Assembly: GCA_003260075.1 (NCBI GenBank) | Contig: QLIY01000608.1 | Location: 1 to 64,000, forward strand | DNA length: 64,000 nt | Source: Phallusia mammillata | Taxonomy: Eukaryota > Chordata > Ascidiacea > Phlebobranchia > Ascidiidae | Reading direction: 5' to 3' | Shown here: positions 12,231 to 25,239 of the stretch, in pieces | How positions within the stretch are numbered: position 1 is the stretch's first letter | How the letters are laid out: the number at the start of each line of letters is the position of its first letter | The notes under the pieces: generated by a model | The model's database searches: none | Told to the model about the DNA's origin: nothing | What the model saw: only the letters and a program-made list of their open reading frames with translations | Translations under genes and position numbers: made by a program

Positions 12231-15200
12231 ATGGAGTCAGTTGAAACAACCGGAAAGTCACATCGCATAAGACATTCAGGACGAAAAGCTGAGAAAAAGA
12301 AACTCAAAAATGCCTCAGAGGAAGCGTCAACAAAACAACGAAATCCAAGGGCTTTTGCCATTCAAAGCACGAATAAGCTTAATCGCTCTTTTCGACAGTA
12401 CGTATTATGTTTTATTATACTATAGCTTTTAACACACTGTTTCTTCCTGTACTTGCTACAACTTAAATTTGTCATCAAACATTAGTTGGATCTACAAAAC
12501 CAAATATTTTGTGGCATGGTGCACATGGTTTCCCATGCAATGTTTGATCACAAGCATTCCCTATACCAGGGGTCCCAAACTCAAACTGTTTTGATGGCCA
12601 AAAACAAACTTTTAAGTAAGTCAAGGGCCGCACACCACACTATCAAAACATTTGTTACTGTGTAAATTAATAAGTATGATAACAAATATATTGTGTGATT
12701 AAACAGTGAAATGTTTATTAATGCCATTCACTTTATTGAAAACAATATTGTAATAAATAACAAATAAATATACGGCGTAGCAAAGTGAAAGAGCCAACTC
12801 AAAAAGTCATTCAGAAAATATGTGTAATGGCTCACTAATTAACACTTTTCTATTGGTTATTAATGGTCTGCTAACGTTTTATAACCAGATACTAGTGTGA
12901 CTTTTCGTAAAATGTCATTGTGACAAACTTGCATAATTTTGAAACCATGATCATAAGATTACGCAATAGTCCTCGGCCTAGGTCTACTGTGTGGTTTCAA
13001 GAATTATTTGGTTTATGTAGAATAGTAAAATGTGATTCATACGGAAACATATATTAATTTCAATTGATGTCACATTATTTTTAGTGCCCAAGATCTGAAG
13101 GCTAAAAAGCATCACATTCCTGTTGTGAATCGAGCTACCAATGAGCCACCACCAGTTGTAGTAGCAATCGTTGGCCCACCAAAAGTTGGCAAGACAACAC
13201 TGATGCAATGTATTATTAAAAACTATACTCGGCAACGTCTATCTAATATACAGGTATTTGTTATCCTACGGGACCTCAGCAACATTTTTCCATGTTAAGA
13301 ACCCTTGGCCATGTGACTTATTAGATCGTATATCCAAGTTAATGTTTATCCAGAGTTTAAGCGTAATTATATAATGACAGTGGAGTCCCAATTGCTTAAT
13401 TCAAATTTAAAAGTTTTTGTTTCTGTAGATTATTTTATGGAATCCATTAGCAAGCACTGGATTTTGTAAATTGTTTTTTCAGAAGTCGACTGCACTGTAC
13501 AGTGTACACATATAAATGACCATTTTTGGTGTATTTTTTAGGGTCCAGTTACAGTTGTTTCTGGTAAGAAGCGAAGGCTCACCATTATTGAGTGTAACAA
13601 CGATCTGACTTCTATGATTGATTTGGCAAAAGTAGCAGACCTGGTTAGACACATTGTCTTGGTTTGGTTGTTAGACTAGTATCATCAATGGCAACTTTAT
13701 TTTGCAAAGTATTTCTTAAAATTATGCCGAATGTTCAGATGGTTTGGTCACTGTGTTTGTTAAAATGGCTCACATACATATAATAATGATGACAAAATGT
13801 AATAATAATGATAATTAAGACAATTAATAATTGTTTTGGTGAATTAAAGAAACATGAAAAAAGAGTTTTACATGAAACAATTCTTGAGCAGTTGACTAGA
13901 AATTGTGGTAGGTTTTAGCCTGTGGTCCCATGTGAGTTGTACATCCCTGCATAACAAAACCTGTACTAAAATAGGAGATTAGCAGGACTGAACAAAATAA
14001 GTATGTTTAAAAAAATGTTTGTTGTAGATTTTGCTGATGATTGATGCTAGTTTTGGATTTGAAATGGAAACATTTGAATTTCTAAATATTTGTCAGGGGG
14101 GGGGGGACTTGAGCACTATGTGAGTTGTACATCCCTGTATAAGAAAACTTGTACTAAAATAGCAGATAAGCAGTACTGAAAAAAATAAGTATGTTCAAAA
14201 AAATGTTTGTTGTAGATTTTGCTGATGATTGATGCCAGTTTTGGATTTGAAATGGAAACATTTGAATTTCTAAATATTTGTCAGGTATGTGGTTTGTACT
14301 TTTCTTGTCTGCTTCTGACAATTTACATCAAATGTAACACAGGTTCATGGATTTCCAAAAGTTATGGGTATTCTTACCCACTTGGACAATTTCAAGCAAG
14401 CAAAGGCTATCAAAAAGGCAAAGAAAAACCTTAAACACAGATTTTGGACTGAATTGTATCAGGTATGTCCATCAGAACATTTTTTCTTGTTGTTGTAAAT
14501 ATTGGATACAACACAAATGTCTTGCTTTTTAAGGGGGCAAAGTTGTTTTACCTCAGTGGAATGGTGTATGGAGAATATCAGAAGACTGAGATTCGAAATC
14601 TCTGTCGTTTTATTAGTGTCATGAAGTTTAGACCTTTGATATGGAGAACTACACATCCTTATATTCTTGCTGACAGGTTGTACTACATTTTGTTTAGAAT
14701 AGAATGGAAAAAAACAGGTCTGTTTTAAAGGCTTGTAAAGGCTAAAAGGGTTTTGAAGCTAAAAGCCTGGTTCGAATTTACATAGATTTTTTTCAGTTCG
14801 TTTAATATGATTTGATATCAATGCATTGTAGCTGAGCATTAAATGTGGAACTTTTTGCAAACTTTTTTTTGCTTTTGGCTGTAGATTATTGACTTTGTTC
14901 AATCTGATTATTAAAAGGTATTACTTTAACAATCATTTTTTAGGATGGAAGACATTACTGACCCAGAATTACTCCGAACAAAACCTGACTGCACACGCAA
15001 TATATCTATGTATGGTTTTGTGAGAGGAACTCATCTTAAACCTAACACTTCTGTGCATATCCCAGGCAAGCACTGCAAAACCATAGCATTGACATTTTTT
15101 GAATAAAGTATTGTGTGAAATTTACACAACCCACTGAAGATTCCGAAAAGTCAAGACTGCTTAGCTACTTGCAAGTTTCAGTCACCTCAATAAAACTTAA

Positions 15201-15847
15201 ACTCTTTTTGTTATTTAAGTGTTTTGTGTTTCAGGTCTTGGTGATTGCAAACTATCTGATGTTTCACTAATCACTGACCCATGTCCACTTCCAGACCGTG
15301 GAGATAAAAAACAAAGAAGGTATTACATAGCTGTTTCATGTAACTTTCTTGAATTTTTTAGCAATATGGCTCATGAAGTTTGAAATTTTTCGTTCAACTG
15401 GTGTAATGCTAAACAAAATACTAGTTGTTGGGGGGGGGGGAAAAACTTACTCTTTTTGTCATTTAATTGTTTTTAGGTCTTGGAGATTGCAAACTATCTG
15501 ATGTTTCACTAATTACTGACCCATGTCCACTTCCAGATCGAGGAGATAAAAAGCAAAGAAGGTATTACATAGCTGTTTCAAATACTGAACAGGCGTTTCG
15601 TCCACCAGGTTGCATATTTAACAAATTTTTCGTTTGACTAGTGTAATGCTAAACAAAATACCAATTGCTGTTTCGAGAACTTGTATTTTTGCTATTGTTT
15701 CACCCATCAGAACGGTAGGGCTTCTTCAGAGCAATGAACGATATAATGCAAGCACAACAACCGAAAATGTACAAGCGCATCTTTTGGTTTTGGTAGCAAC
15801 TATCCAATCGTTTAGGGGTTTCATTTTGTGTTGTTCAATACTTCGTG

Positions 15848-15887
<40 letters not shown>

Positions 15888-18800
15888 ACATTTCGCCCAC
15901 CAGAACTGTAGGGCTTCTTCAGAGCAATGAACGATATAATGCGAGCACAACAAGCGAAAATGTACAAGCGCATCTTTTGGTTTTGGCAGCAACTATCCAT
16001 TCGTTTTAAGAGGTTTCATTTTGTGTTGTTCAATACTTCGTGTTGGTTAGAAAAAACAAATTTCTTAAGGGATGAGCCAATGTTGTCAATAGGTTTATCA
16101 GCTGATTCTTGGTTTTGTATATGATTGCAATATATTTTGTTAAAATTGTGTTTAATTTTCTCCAAATACTATAAACTAATATTCAAAGAAAAAAATAATT
16201 TTTCTTGTTCTTTACGACACACTCATTTAAAGAATCATTTATTAGCAACAAAACAAGGCAATTGTTTGCGCACAATTGGCATTTTTAGTCTTATCTGTGC
16301 CAGGGGGGGGGGCTTTACGACACACTCATTTAAAGAATCATTTATTAGCAACAAAAGAAGGCAATTGTTTGCGCACAATTGGCATTTTTAGTCTTATCTG
16401 TGCCAGAACAAACTGACTTTGGATCAATCCTGGGCGTTCTAATCCTATGAAACTAGGTAATATCAATTCTACATATGGCGACAGGAAAACTTTCATAAGG
16501 AGTAGATTACACTTTGAATGTTACAAAGTTCTCAATACGATTTGGCAAACGAAAAATAGTGGTCCTGCGCCGGATTAAATGACCTCGAGGGTCGGATAAC
16601 TGTGTCAAATAACTGTGTCTAAAGTTGGTTTGGTGTTTGCAGATCATTGAACATTCAAGAAAGGCTGATGTATGCTCCTATGTCAGGTGTTGGAGGTATA
16701 GTGTATGACAAGGATGCTGTGTACATTGATGTGGATGGTGGACCTAAAAATGAACCTGGAGAGGTGAATGGTGGTTTATTATTTTGACATACGTTTTTTA
16801 CTAAAATCAGTCAATTTATTAAATCTTACCTAACCTTGCTAATTGTAGAGAAAATGTTGCAAAAAATGCATTGCTTACATCTCTATAGCTTTTATTGCTT
16901 GGTGCTTGTTGTGGATATACCTTTTTAATAATTGGCCCACTTATTTGTTGCTTAACAAAATAAAATGACACAAATAAATTAGTAAAAGTAAAGGCCAGGT
17001 AAAAATCTGAAATATTGATGGGGGGGGGGCAATAAAATGACAGAAATAAATTAGTAAAAGTAAAGGCCAGGTAAAAATCTGAAATATTGATCTTGTGTTA
17101 TGCTTAGTAACTTTTACCTTATGTCACATGTATGCAAAAACTCAAAGCACATATGTCGCTTTTATGGTATGTTAAAGACCACTAGAAACATTTTTGTTTG
17201 GAAGCCAAGAACACAAATGTGAAGGTTTCTTACACAAAAGGTGTTGATATGCATGTGAAGTTTAAGACAAACAATATCATTGTTTACAGGAAGAAAACTT
17301 GCCCACTACCAATCCTATAATGTCATCACTGGCTGAATCATCCAAAACTATTGACTCCAAACTAGCAGAAAGTGGAGTGACCTTATTTAAAGGCCACCAA
17401 GTTCTTTCTACTGAAGATGCAGAAAAGTAAGTTTAGATGAAGATACATTAAAATGTCAGTCAAAAAATACATTTGTCAGAAGAGCTATATCGATTTTGGT
17501 AAAGTATATATAGCAGCAACACTTTATGTACACAGGTATCTGAGGTTTTTTTTTCCTTTTCTTTGCATATTGGGTTAAGTTTATTTATCCTATCAGGGGG
17601 GGGGGTGCTATATCGATTTTGGTAAAGTATTTTGGTATATTTTTGGTATATAGCAGCAACACTTTATGTACACAGGTATCTGAGGGTTTTTTTCCTTTTC
17701 TTTGCATATTGGGTTAAGTTTATTTATCCTATCAAAGCAGCACAAATGTGCTTTAATATTCATGAAACAAGACATATGGTTGTGGATAACTAATCTCTGC
17801 ATCAGTCAGTAGGACTGCTGAAAGTCCAAAAGCTGATTTTGCAAAGAAAAATGTGATGAAAGATTTAGCTTTGCTAATTATGGGTCCCCTTCCCTGAAGG
17901 GGACACATATTGTTTTTGGGGGGGGGGGATCTTTATATATTATTATGGGTCCCCTTCCCTGAAGGGGACACATATTGTTTTTGTCTATATTTATATTTTT
18001 TTTTAGTCAAACGCGGTTTTGTTTCCATGTTTCGGTCAAGAAAGAATGGTTCAAACTTTTTCAAATTTACACACATGGGGGGGGGGTTTAGTCAAACGCG
18101 GTTTTGTTTTCATGTTTTGGTCAAGAAAGAATGGTTCAAACTTTTTCAAATTTACACACATTATAGATATTGGTCTTAAGATTGTCCATGTGAATTTTGA
18201 CCCCGTTTGATCCCTTGGTTCACCCACAGCCCCCCAAAATGTGAAATTTTTTCAACGGCTATACTTGCTAAAGCAGATGATTCTGGAATTTCATACTTTT
18301 TTGATTGGTACATGGCAGCATATTTTAAAGTATTTTGTAACTTGAAGTTGTATATATCCATTTTCACCCCTTTACCCCCAAATATTTGTTTGTTTGTTCA
18401 CATGTTAATGAGGTCAGAAATACAAGACTTAACCTGCTGAAATTTTAAACAGCTGTGGATAGGGTGCTCCTTGTTGGCTGTTAAAAATTTCAGTGCAATC
18501 GGCTCAGTAATTACTCTTACCACCCCAAATATGTTTTTACATGCTGTCTTTTGTCAAATTTGTGCTCGCTCAGTGCACAGCTGACGCAATGGGAGTGATT
18601 GACGATAGTGGCGCATGGAAAAAAATGCCTCTGCTTCACGCATGAACGCAGTCGTTACTTGACCATTTTCTCACTGGTTGGAATTAAGATGTTACGATGT
18701 TAGTTATATTGCGCTGTAAACGTTAATGTAGGTCAACTTATTCGTGTTTCGAAACGCAGAGCGACAACGCAGCACGATTTGTTACACCTGTGTAACGTGA

Positions 18801-20418
18801 CTTCTCAAACTGAAAGCGTTAATAAAACTGTTTCAGAACAGGTTTTGGACATAAAAAGCCCAGCTAAGCAATCGTATTGTTGGTATGTAGAAACTTAACG
18901 GCGCCAGGGAACGCTATGTGCGGATTAAAAATCATAATTCAACAAACAAAGGGCTATTAAGGAAAAAAAATGTTGAAACTTTGTTAAAAGTTTAAATAGT
19001 TGGACTCATCCATTTTCCACCTCGTGAAAACAACGCGCAACTCCATGTCGAAAAAAGCCCAATTGGGCGCGAAAAGCGCAAACCTGCCCACTGAAAAGCG
19101 AATATCTCGGCCTCGCACATAACTGGACGTGCTATCAGGCACTCTTTTTGCACTGTGCAATTAAGATATGTTCGTAGATCATTTAAAAACGTCAGTTATG
19201 CAATTGTTGGGTCACGCAGTTTTGCGTCTTATGGTGGTTAACGACAGGCCCCTCGTGCCGCGGTCGGCGCCATATCTTTATCTGTAGTGGCGCATGGAAA
19301 AATGCCTCTGCTTCACACATGAACACAGTCGTCACTTGACCATTTTCTCACTGGTTGGAATTAAGATGTTACGTTGTTAGTTATATAGCACTGTAAACGT
19401 TAGTGTAGGTCAACTTATTCGTGTTTCGATACTCAGAGCGACAATACAGCACAATTTGTTACACCTGTGTAACGTGACTTCTCAAACTGAAAGCCTTAAT
19501 AAAACTGTTTCAGAACAGGGTTTGGACATAAAAAGCCCAGCTAAGCAATCATATTGTTGGTGTGTAGAAACTTAACGGCGCCAGGGAATGTTATGTGTGG
19601 ATTAAAAATCATAATTCAACAAACAAGAGGCTATTAGGGAAAAAAAATTGAAACGTTGTTAAAAGTTTCTGGCTGATTTTGTGACTGTTACAAAACAAAA
19701 GTTTGTAAATATTTCTTTAATATGACAAACATCATCTGTGCAATTCAAGTTCTCACCTAGCATATGCATGCGCCATTCATCCTGNGCACATGTATGGGAA
19801 ACTATTAGATTATGCTTGCAGAAACAATTATGTTATAAAGTGCCAGAAAAAAGATAAGGACCCAATGAAATGTAGGTGCCAAATATATATCCATATAAAT
19901 ATAGTAAATGGAATATGTGATACATCATTAAATATAATGTAGTATATATAAACTGGCAATAATCGAAAAAAAAACATCTAATGGCCTTCATAAGTGTGTT
20001 AGTGGCCAATCGGAAATAAAGCTTTACTAATAATCAACTTAGAATTATTTGTCAACATTATCATGTGATGGATGTAAGTACAAAAATAAAACATTTAGTC
20101 GTTCATCCTTAAGTTTTAAAGATATATATATATTTCTGCAGCTTATCATTCATTGGCTCTATGCTTTTACATTATATATATTTCGCTTTTACAACATCGT
20201 CAGTATCTGCGAACAAGCAGAAAGATTCGTAAAAAGTAAAAACAGTATTCGTAAATATATACCAATAAAATTATAAATGTGATTTCAGATTTATGCAGGT
20301 TGACATGCCTGAAGAAGAAACTGTTGTTATTGGTGGAAGAAAAAGAAGAAGAGCTGTGTTTGCTGATGAAGAGGGAAATGAAAGTGGAAGTGACGACGAT
20401 GATGATGATGATGATGAT

Positions 20419-20475
<57 letters not shown>

Positions 20476-23400
20476 GGAAAACATGTCCTTTAAAACTGTG
20501 GTCTTCAACCTGTGGTCGCGACCCCAAGCCTAAACTTTTTCTGGGGTTGCTATAAATTTAATTTATTGGCGTTTAAATTTATTACCAGAAAAACGATACG
20601 CTTTTGTTCTAGTTCGCAACCTTTGGTACTAACATGAGCGTAATAATGCACACTAACTGCTAATATTTAAAGTCTACCTGAAAATGAAGCGGGTATATTT
20701 ACATGAAAATAGGTTCAGTTTCGGCATTACTTGAAATATTTTTCTCCCTACCAGAAAAAATAGGTTCACATGTAAATGCTGATTTTATTTTAAGTTGAAA
20801 AGGCTGTAGACCACTGCTTTAAACAAATAAATTGATACAAAGTCATGCGTTTTGTACTGGTTTATGATTGATACAAGAGGGGCAAAAAAGAAAAATACAA
20901 AATTTCTTTATCTCTATTTAAAAGTGTGTAAAAGATCATGAAATATTTCACTTTGTAAAAAAAAAACATAACTGTTACCATTGACATTTTTAATTCAATG
21001 TATACTCTGACATTAGTAATGCAGAACAAGTTAGTACAACCAAAATCATGACAGTTACATTTGACAAACTTAGTTACATTTTGATCTGACATTATTAACT
21101 CAGAACAACTTAATGCAACCAAATATTAGGGCTGTTGTCAAACAAATAATTATTTGATTATTTGAAATTATTTAAAAATGTATCAAATATTTTTTTACAC
21201 AAATTCAAATAATCAAACATTTATTTTTCTATGCAGTAAATCTTGTAGGTGCAAAATCAATTTATTTGAGCACATTGGTTACATTTTTGTACAATAGAGA
21301 TAGAACAAAAGCACATCAACATGTGTTTTTCAGCCTTGTATACCCCTTCCAAAAATATTGGACAAAAGCATGAAAGTATTATATTTTACTGTACATTTCA
21401 GTATCAATTTCACGCACAGTGTGACATCTGTAATTCAACTAAAACGACATATTTGTCTCATAATTTCAGAGGAAGAAAGTGACAGTGGTGTAGAAGATGA
21501 GAGTGATGTTGATGATGCAGAAGAGTTACAAGATGATTCAGATACTGATTTCATCACTGATCAACCTGATGAGCCTCTTGAACCTTCTGCTTCAGGATTA
21601 AACTGGAAAATTAATTTGCGCAAGAAAGCAGAACTTGCCTTTTATGAAGTAAGTGATAAAATGTGTAAAATTATCTAAAACTAAAACAAATGACATAATT
21701 GATGTGTGTTTTTCTGCAAATTTGGCTTTAACATACTCCTCTGCTTTTTACCTCATGGAATGCACAATATTGGAACAAATGAATAATTACAGCATGTTAT
21801 TGTGCAGTTTTACAAAGTATCAAAGTAAAATTTGAATATTGCAATTTTTATAAATATCCTTGTCCTAATAAAGTCATATTGGTTTCTTGTATAAATTGGA
21901 AATAATCTTGAAATTTGCTACTTTTGTCCGAAGGTTTGTTTAAAAAAACTAATTCCAGACACAACAAAAACTTAATTAACTTGTTTTTATCTAAAAAATA
22001 TGCCATTATTGTTGTACTTGTGTCCACAGAGGCAAAACTCCTCAGCTAGTCTTCGCCGCTTGGTATACGGTTCAATCGATCCAAAATCAAGTCCTGGGGG
22101 GGGGGGTGTGTAAAATTATCTAAAACTAAAACAAATGACATAATTAATGGATTTTTTTCTGTAAATTTTACTTTCAACATACTCCTCTGCTTTTTACCGC
22201 ATGGAATGCACAATATTGGAACAAATGAATAATTACAGCAGGTTATGGTGCATTTTTACTAAGTATCGAAGCTAAAATTCATGTTCGTAAAGTTTATAAA
22301 TATCAGTTTCTGGGGGGGGGGAAATATTCGTAAAATTTGTTGTTTTTGCCCAAAAATTCCAGACACAACAAAAACTTAATTAACTTGTTTTTATTACGAA
22401 ATAGACGCCATAATTGTTGTACTTGTGTCAACAGAGGCAAAACTCCTCAGCCAGTCTTCGCCGCTTGGTATACGGTTCAATCGATCCAAAATCAAGTCCT
22501 GTGGAAACTGGTAGCAGTGATGAAGAACAGCAAAATGATCTTGCTGGAGGACTTTTTAAGATCTCGAAGCAAGATCAAGAGCGCGAAATCAAGTAAACTT
22601 ATAGAAAGCAATATTACTGTATGATAGACACACATATATCCCATTGGAGACCCTATAACAGGGGTTGGCGACCTTTTAAGTTGCCCATTTCAATTATTTG
22701 TTATTTCCATGTGGTAAAGGCTATGTGTACAATCATTTTTGTAGGTAATAGTGGTTTGTGCAACCTGATCCTAATTGGAAGCAGAAAGCACAGTGTTTTG
22801 TACATGTACACTGGATTTTAAGACATTATGGCATGATAAAAAAAACAACCAAACCAGCAAGTTAACTTTGGTACTTCAATATAATATCTTTGGTACTTCA
22901 ATCGGGGGGGGGGGCTGGATTTTAAGACATTATGGCATGATAAAAAAAAAAAACCAAACTAGCAAGTTAACTTTGGTACTTCAATATAATATCTTTGGTA
23001 CTTCAATCTTTGTTTAACTTTGGTACTTCAATATATAATATAAAAAAACGCGGTATGGTTGGCCTGCCATGAAAAGTCACCTTAGGTTGGCCAAGGTTTG
23101 CCGACCCTTGCCCTATAAGCACCTAAACCATGTTATTTTTGGGAAATTTGAGTCTGGCGGTATATTTCATACTAAGACATCACTGAAAATTGGGCTGTAA
23201 AGTCTTTTTGGTGCTAGGGTCTTGTTTAGATCTTGTTGTCACGATGTTTTACAATATGCTGAAGCTATTGAAACAAATGTTTTGTTTTTTTAAATGTCTC
23301 GTTTTTTCGTCAGCCACAAACAAAACGCGAGGGACTGCTCTCGTGACCAAACGGCGGTCCGCGATTGGATGAAGGACCACGTGACTAAATCGTCAGTGAT

Positions 23401-25195
23401 GAGTCGATTTGTGACAGGGCATTGGGAAGAGGGAGAGGATGCCCAAGCATTGCTCGATCAGGTAAAATATTTGCAAGGTAAAACAAATTGAAAATGTAAG
23501 TGAAGCACAGTTGTAAACGGGCCTGAAACTGGAGCCCAAAACCCGGCCCGAACCCGAACCGTTTTCGAGAAGCCTGTTTAGGCCCGAAATTTTGATTACA
23601 TTAAAGTATCTGGGTGACACTAAAACGCTGAATGGGCGGGACGTCGTGAAATCCGCTGAATATCGGGTTAAATTGTTGACGGTTAGTGCTATTAAGGTTG
23701 GGATAAGGTTTTATAATAGAAAATCAATAAAAATAATTCCGCCGGATACATTCCGCGACCGAGGGAAACATTCAGCGGCCGAGGGAGACTTCCCGCNNNN
23801 NNNNNNNNNNNNNNNNNNNNNNNNNNNNNNNNNNNNNNNNNNNNNNNNNNNNNNNNNNNNNNNNNNNNNNNNNNNNNNNNNNNNNNNNNNNNNNNNNNNN
23901 NNNNNNNNNNNNNNNNNNNNNNNNNNNNNNNNNNNNNNNNNNNNNNNNNNNNNNNNNNNNNNNNNNNNNNNNNNNNNNNNNNNNNNNNNNNNNNNNNNNN
24001 NNNNNNNNNNNNNNNNNNNNNNNNNNNNNNNNNNNNNNNNNNNNNNNNNNNNNNNNNNNNNNNNNNNNNNNNNNNNNNNNNNNNNNNNNNNNNNNNNNNN
24101 NNNNNNNNNNNNNNNNNNNNNNNNNNNNNNNNNNNNNNNNNNNNNNNNNNNNNNNNNNNNNNNNNNNNNNNNNNNNNNNNNNNNNNNNNNNNNNNNNNNN
24201 NNNNNNNNNNNNNNNNNNNNNNNNNNNNNNNNNNNNNNNNNNNNNNNNNNNNNNNNNNNNNNNNNNNNNNNNNNNNNNNNNNNNNNNNNNNNNNNNNNNN
24301 NNNNNNNNNNNNNNNNNNNNNNNNNNNNNNNNNNNNNNNNNNNNNNNNNNNNNNNNNNNNNNNNNNNNNNNNNNNNNNNNNNNNNNNNNNNNNNNNTTTT
24401 TTTTTAATTGCCTGTATTGTCTGAACGGTGTTTAGGACATCACTATTGGTGTATGACGTGTGGATTGTACATCAGTAATCTGCTGCAAATAAACTTGCTG
24501 AATGTCAGGAAACAGCTGAATAAGTTTTAGGCAGGGACATTTTTTTATTTATACACTATTATAAAACCTCAACCCAACCCTAATAGCACTAACCGTCAGC
24601 AATTTACCAGATATTTAGCGGTTTCCGCGACGTCCCGCCCATTCAGCGTTTTAGTGTCACCCAAGTATCTGGAAAGGCCAAAACAATCAACACAATAGAC
24701 AATTGACATTATACCAAGTCCAGCAACTGCTACTTAGCTAGTTAAATCTGTTAAAATAAAGTACTGACACAGAGTATAAAGTCAGGCCCGAATCCAGCCC
24801 GTTTTTTTTAAGAAACCCAAGCCCGAACCCGGCCCGAAAAGCCTGGCCCGACTTACAACTCTGAAGTGAAGGCAAATAAATATTAAACTAGCTTGTTCAT
24901 CCTAGAAACTGTATTTTTTTAACTTGTGACATGCTTTAACGATTTCTTTGATGTACGTGGTATTTATAAAAGCAAAAACTAATACTGAAGTATACAAAAC
25001 TTGTTTCGTTTTATCAGATGCCGAACGTAATTTCCTACTGGCGTTTCATCAACCCAGCTTAATCTGCTTTAGTAAAGGTCTTTTAAAGGGTAGTTTTTGT
25101 AGAATTAATTACTTTAGCGTGTTTTTCAAAAAGTGTTCAGTTCTAGTGGCCACTGAAATTAATGAAGTAATGTAAAGCAACATCTTAAACTATTT

Positions 25196-25239
<44 letters not shown>

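Larger units (their letters stand above)
23506..24863. mobile_element. Outer hAT-like element hosting a second element
   Basis: The termini are CACAGTTGTAAACGGGCCTG and, inverted, CAGAGTTGTAAGTCGGGCC. The 8-bp duplication AAGTGAAG is exact at 23498-23505 and 24864-24871. It lies in BMS1 intron 14 and contains another element at 23612-24662 plus a 600-base gap. Related CAGAGTTGTAAGTCGGG sequence occurs at 32623. Confidence 0.75.

Noticed and set aside
15235..15561. Alternative (mutually exclusive) exons in BMS1
   Set aside because: The copies encode identical residues and sit around a poly-G joint, so alleles are the better explanation.
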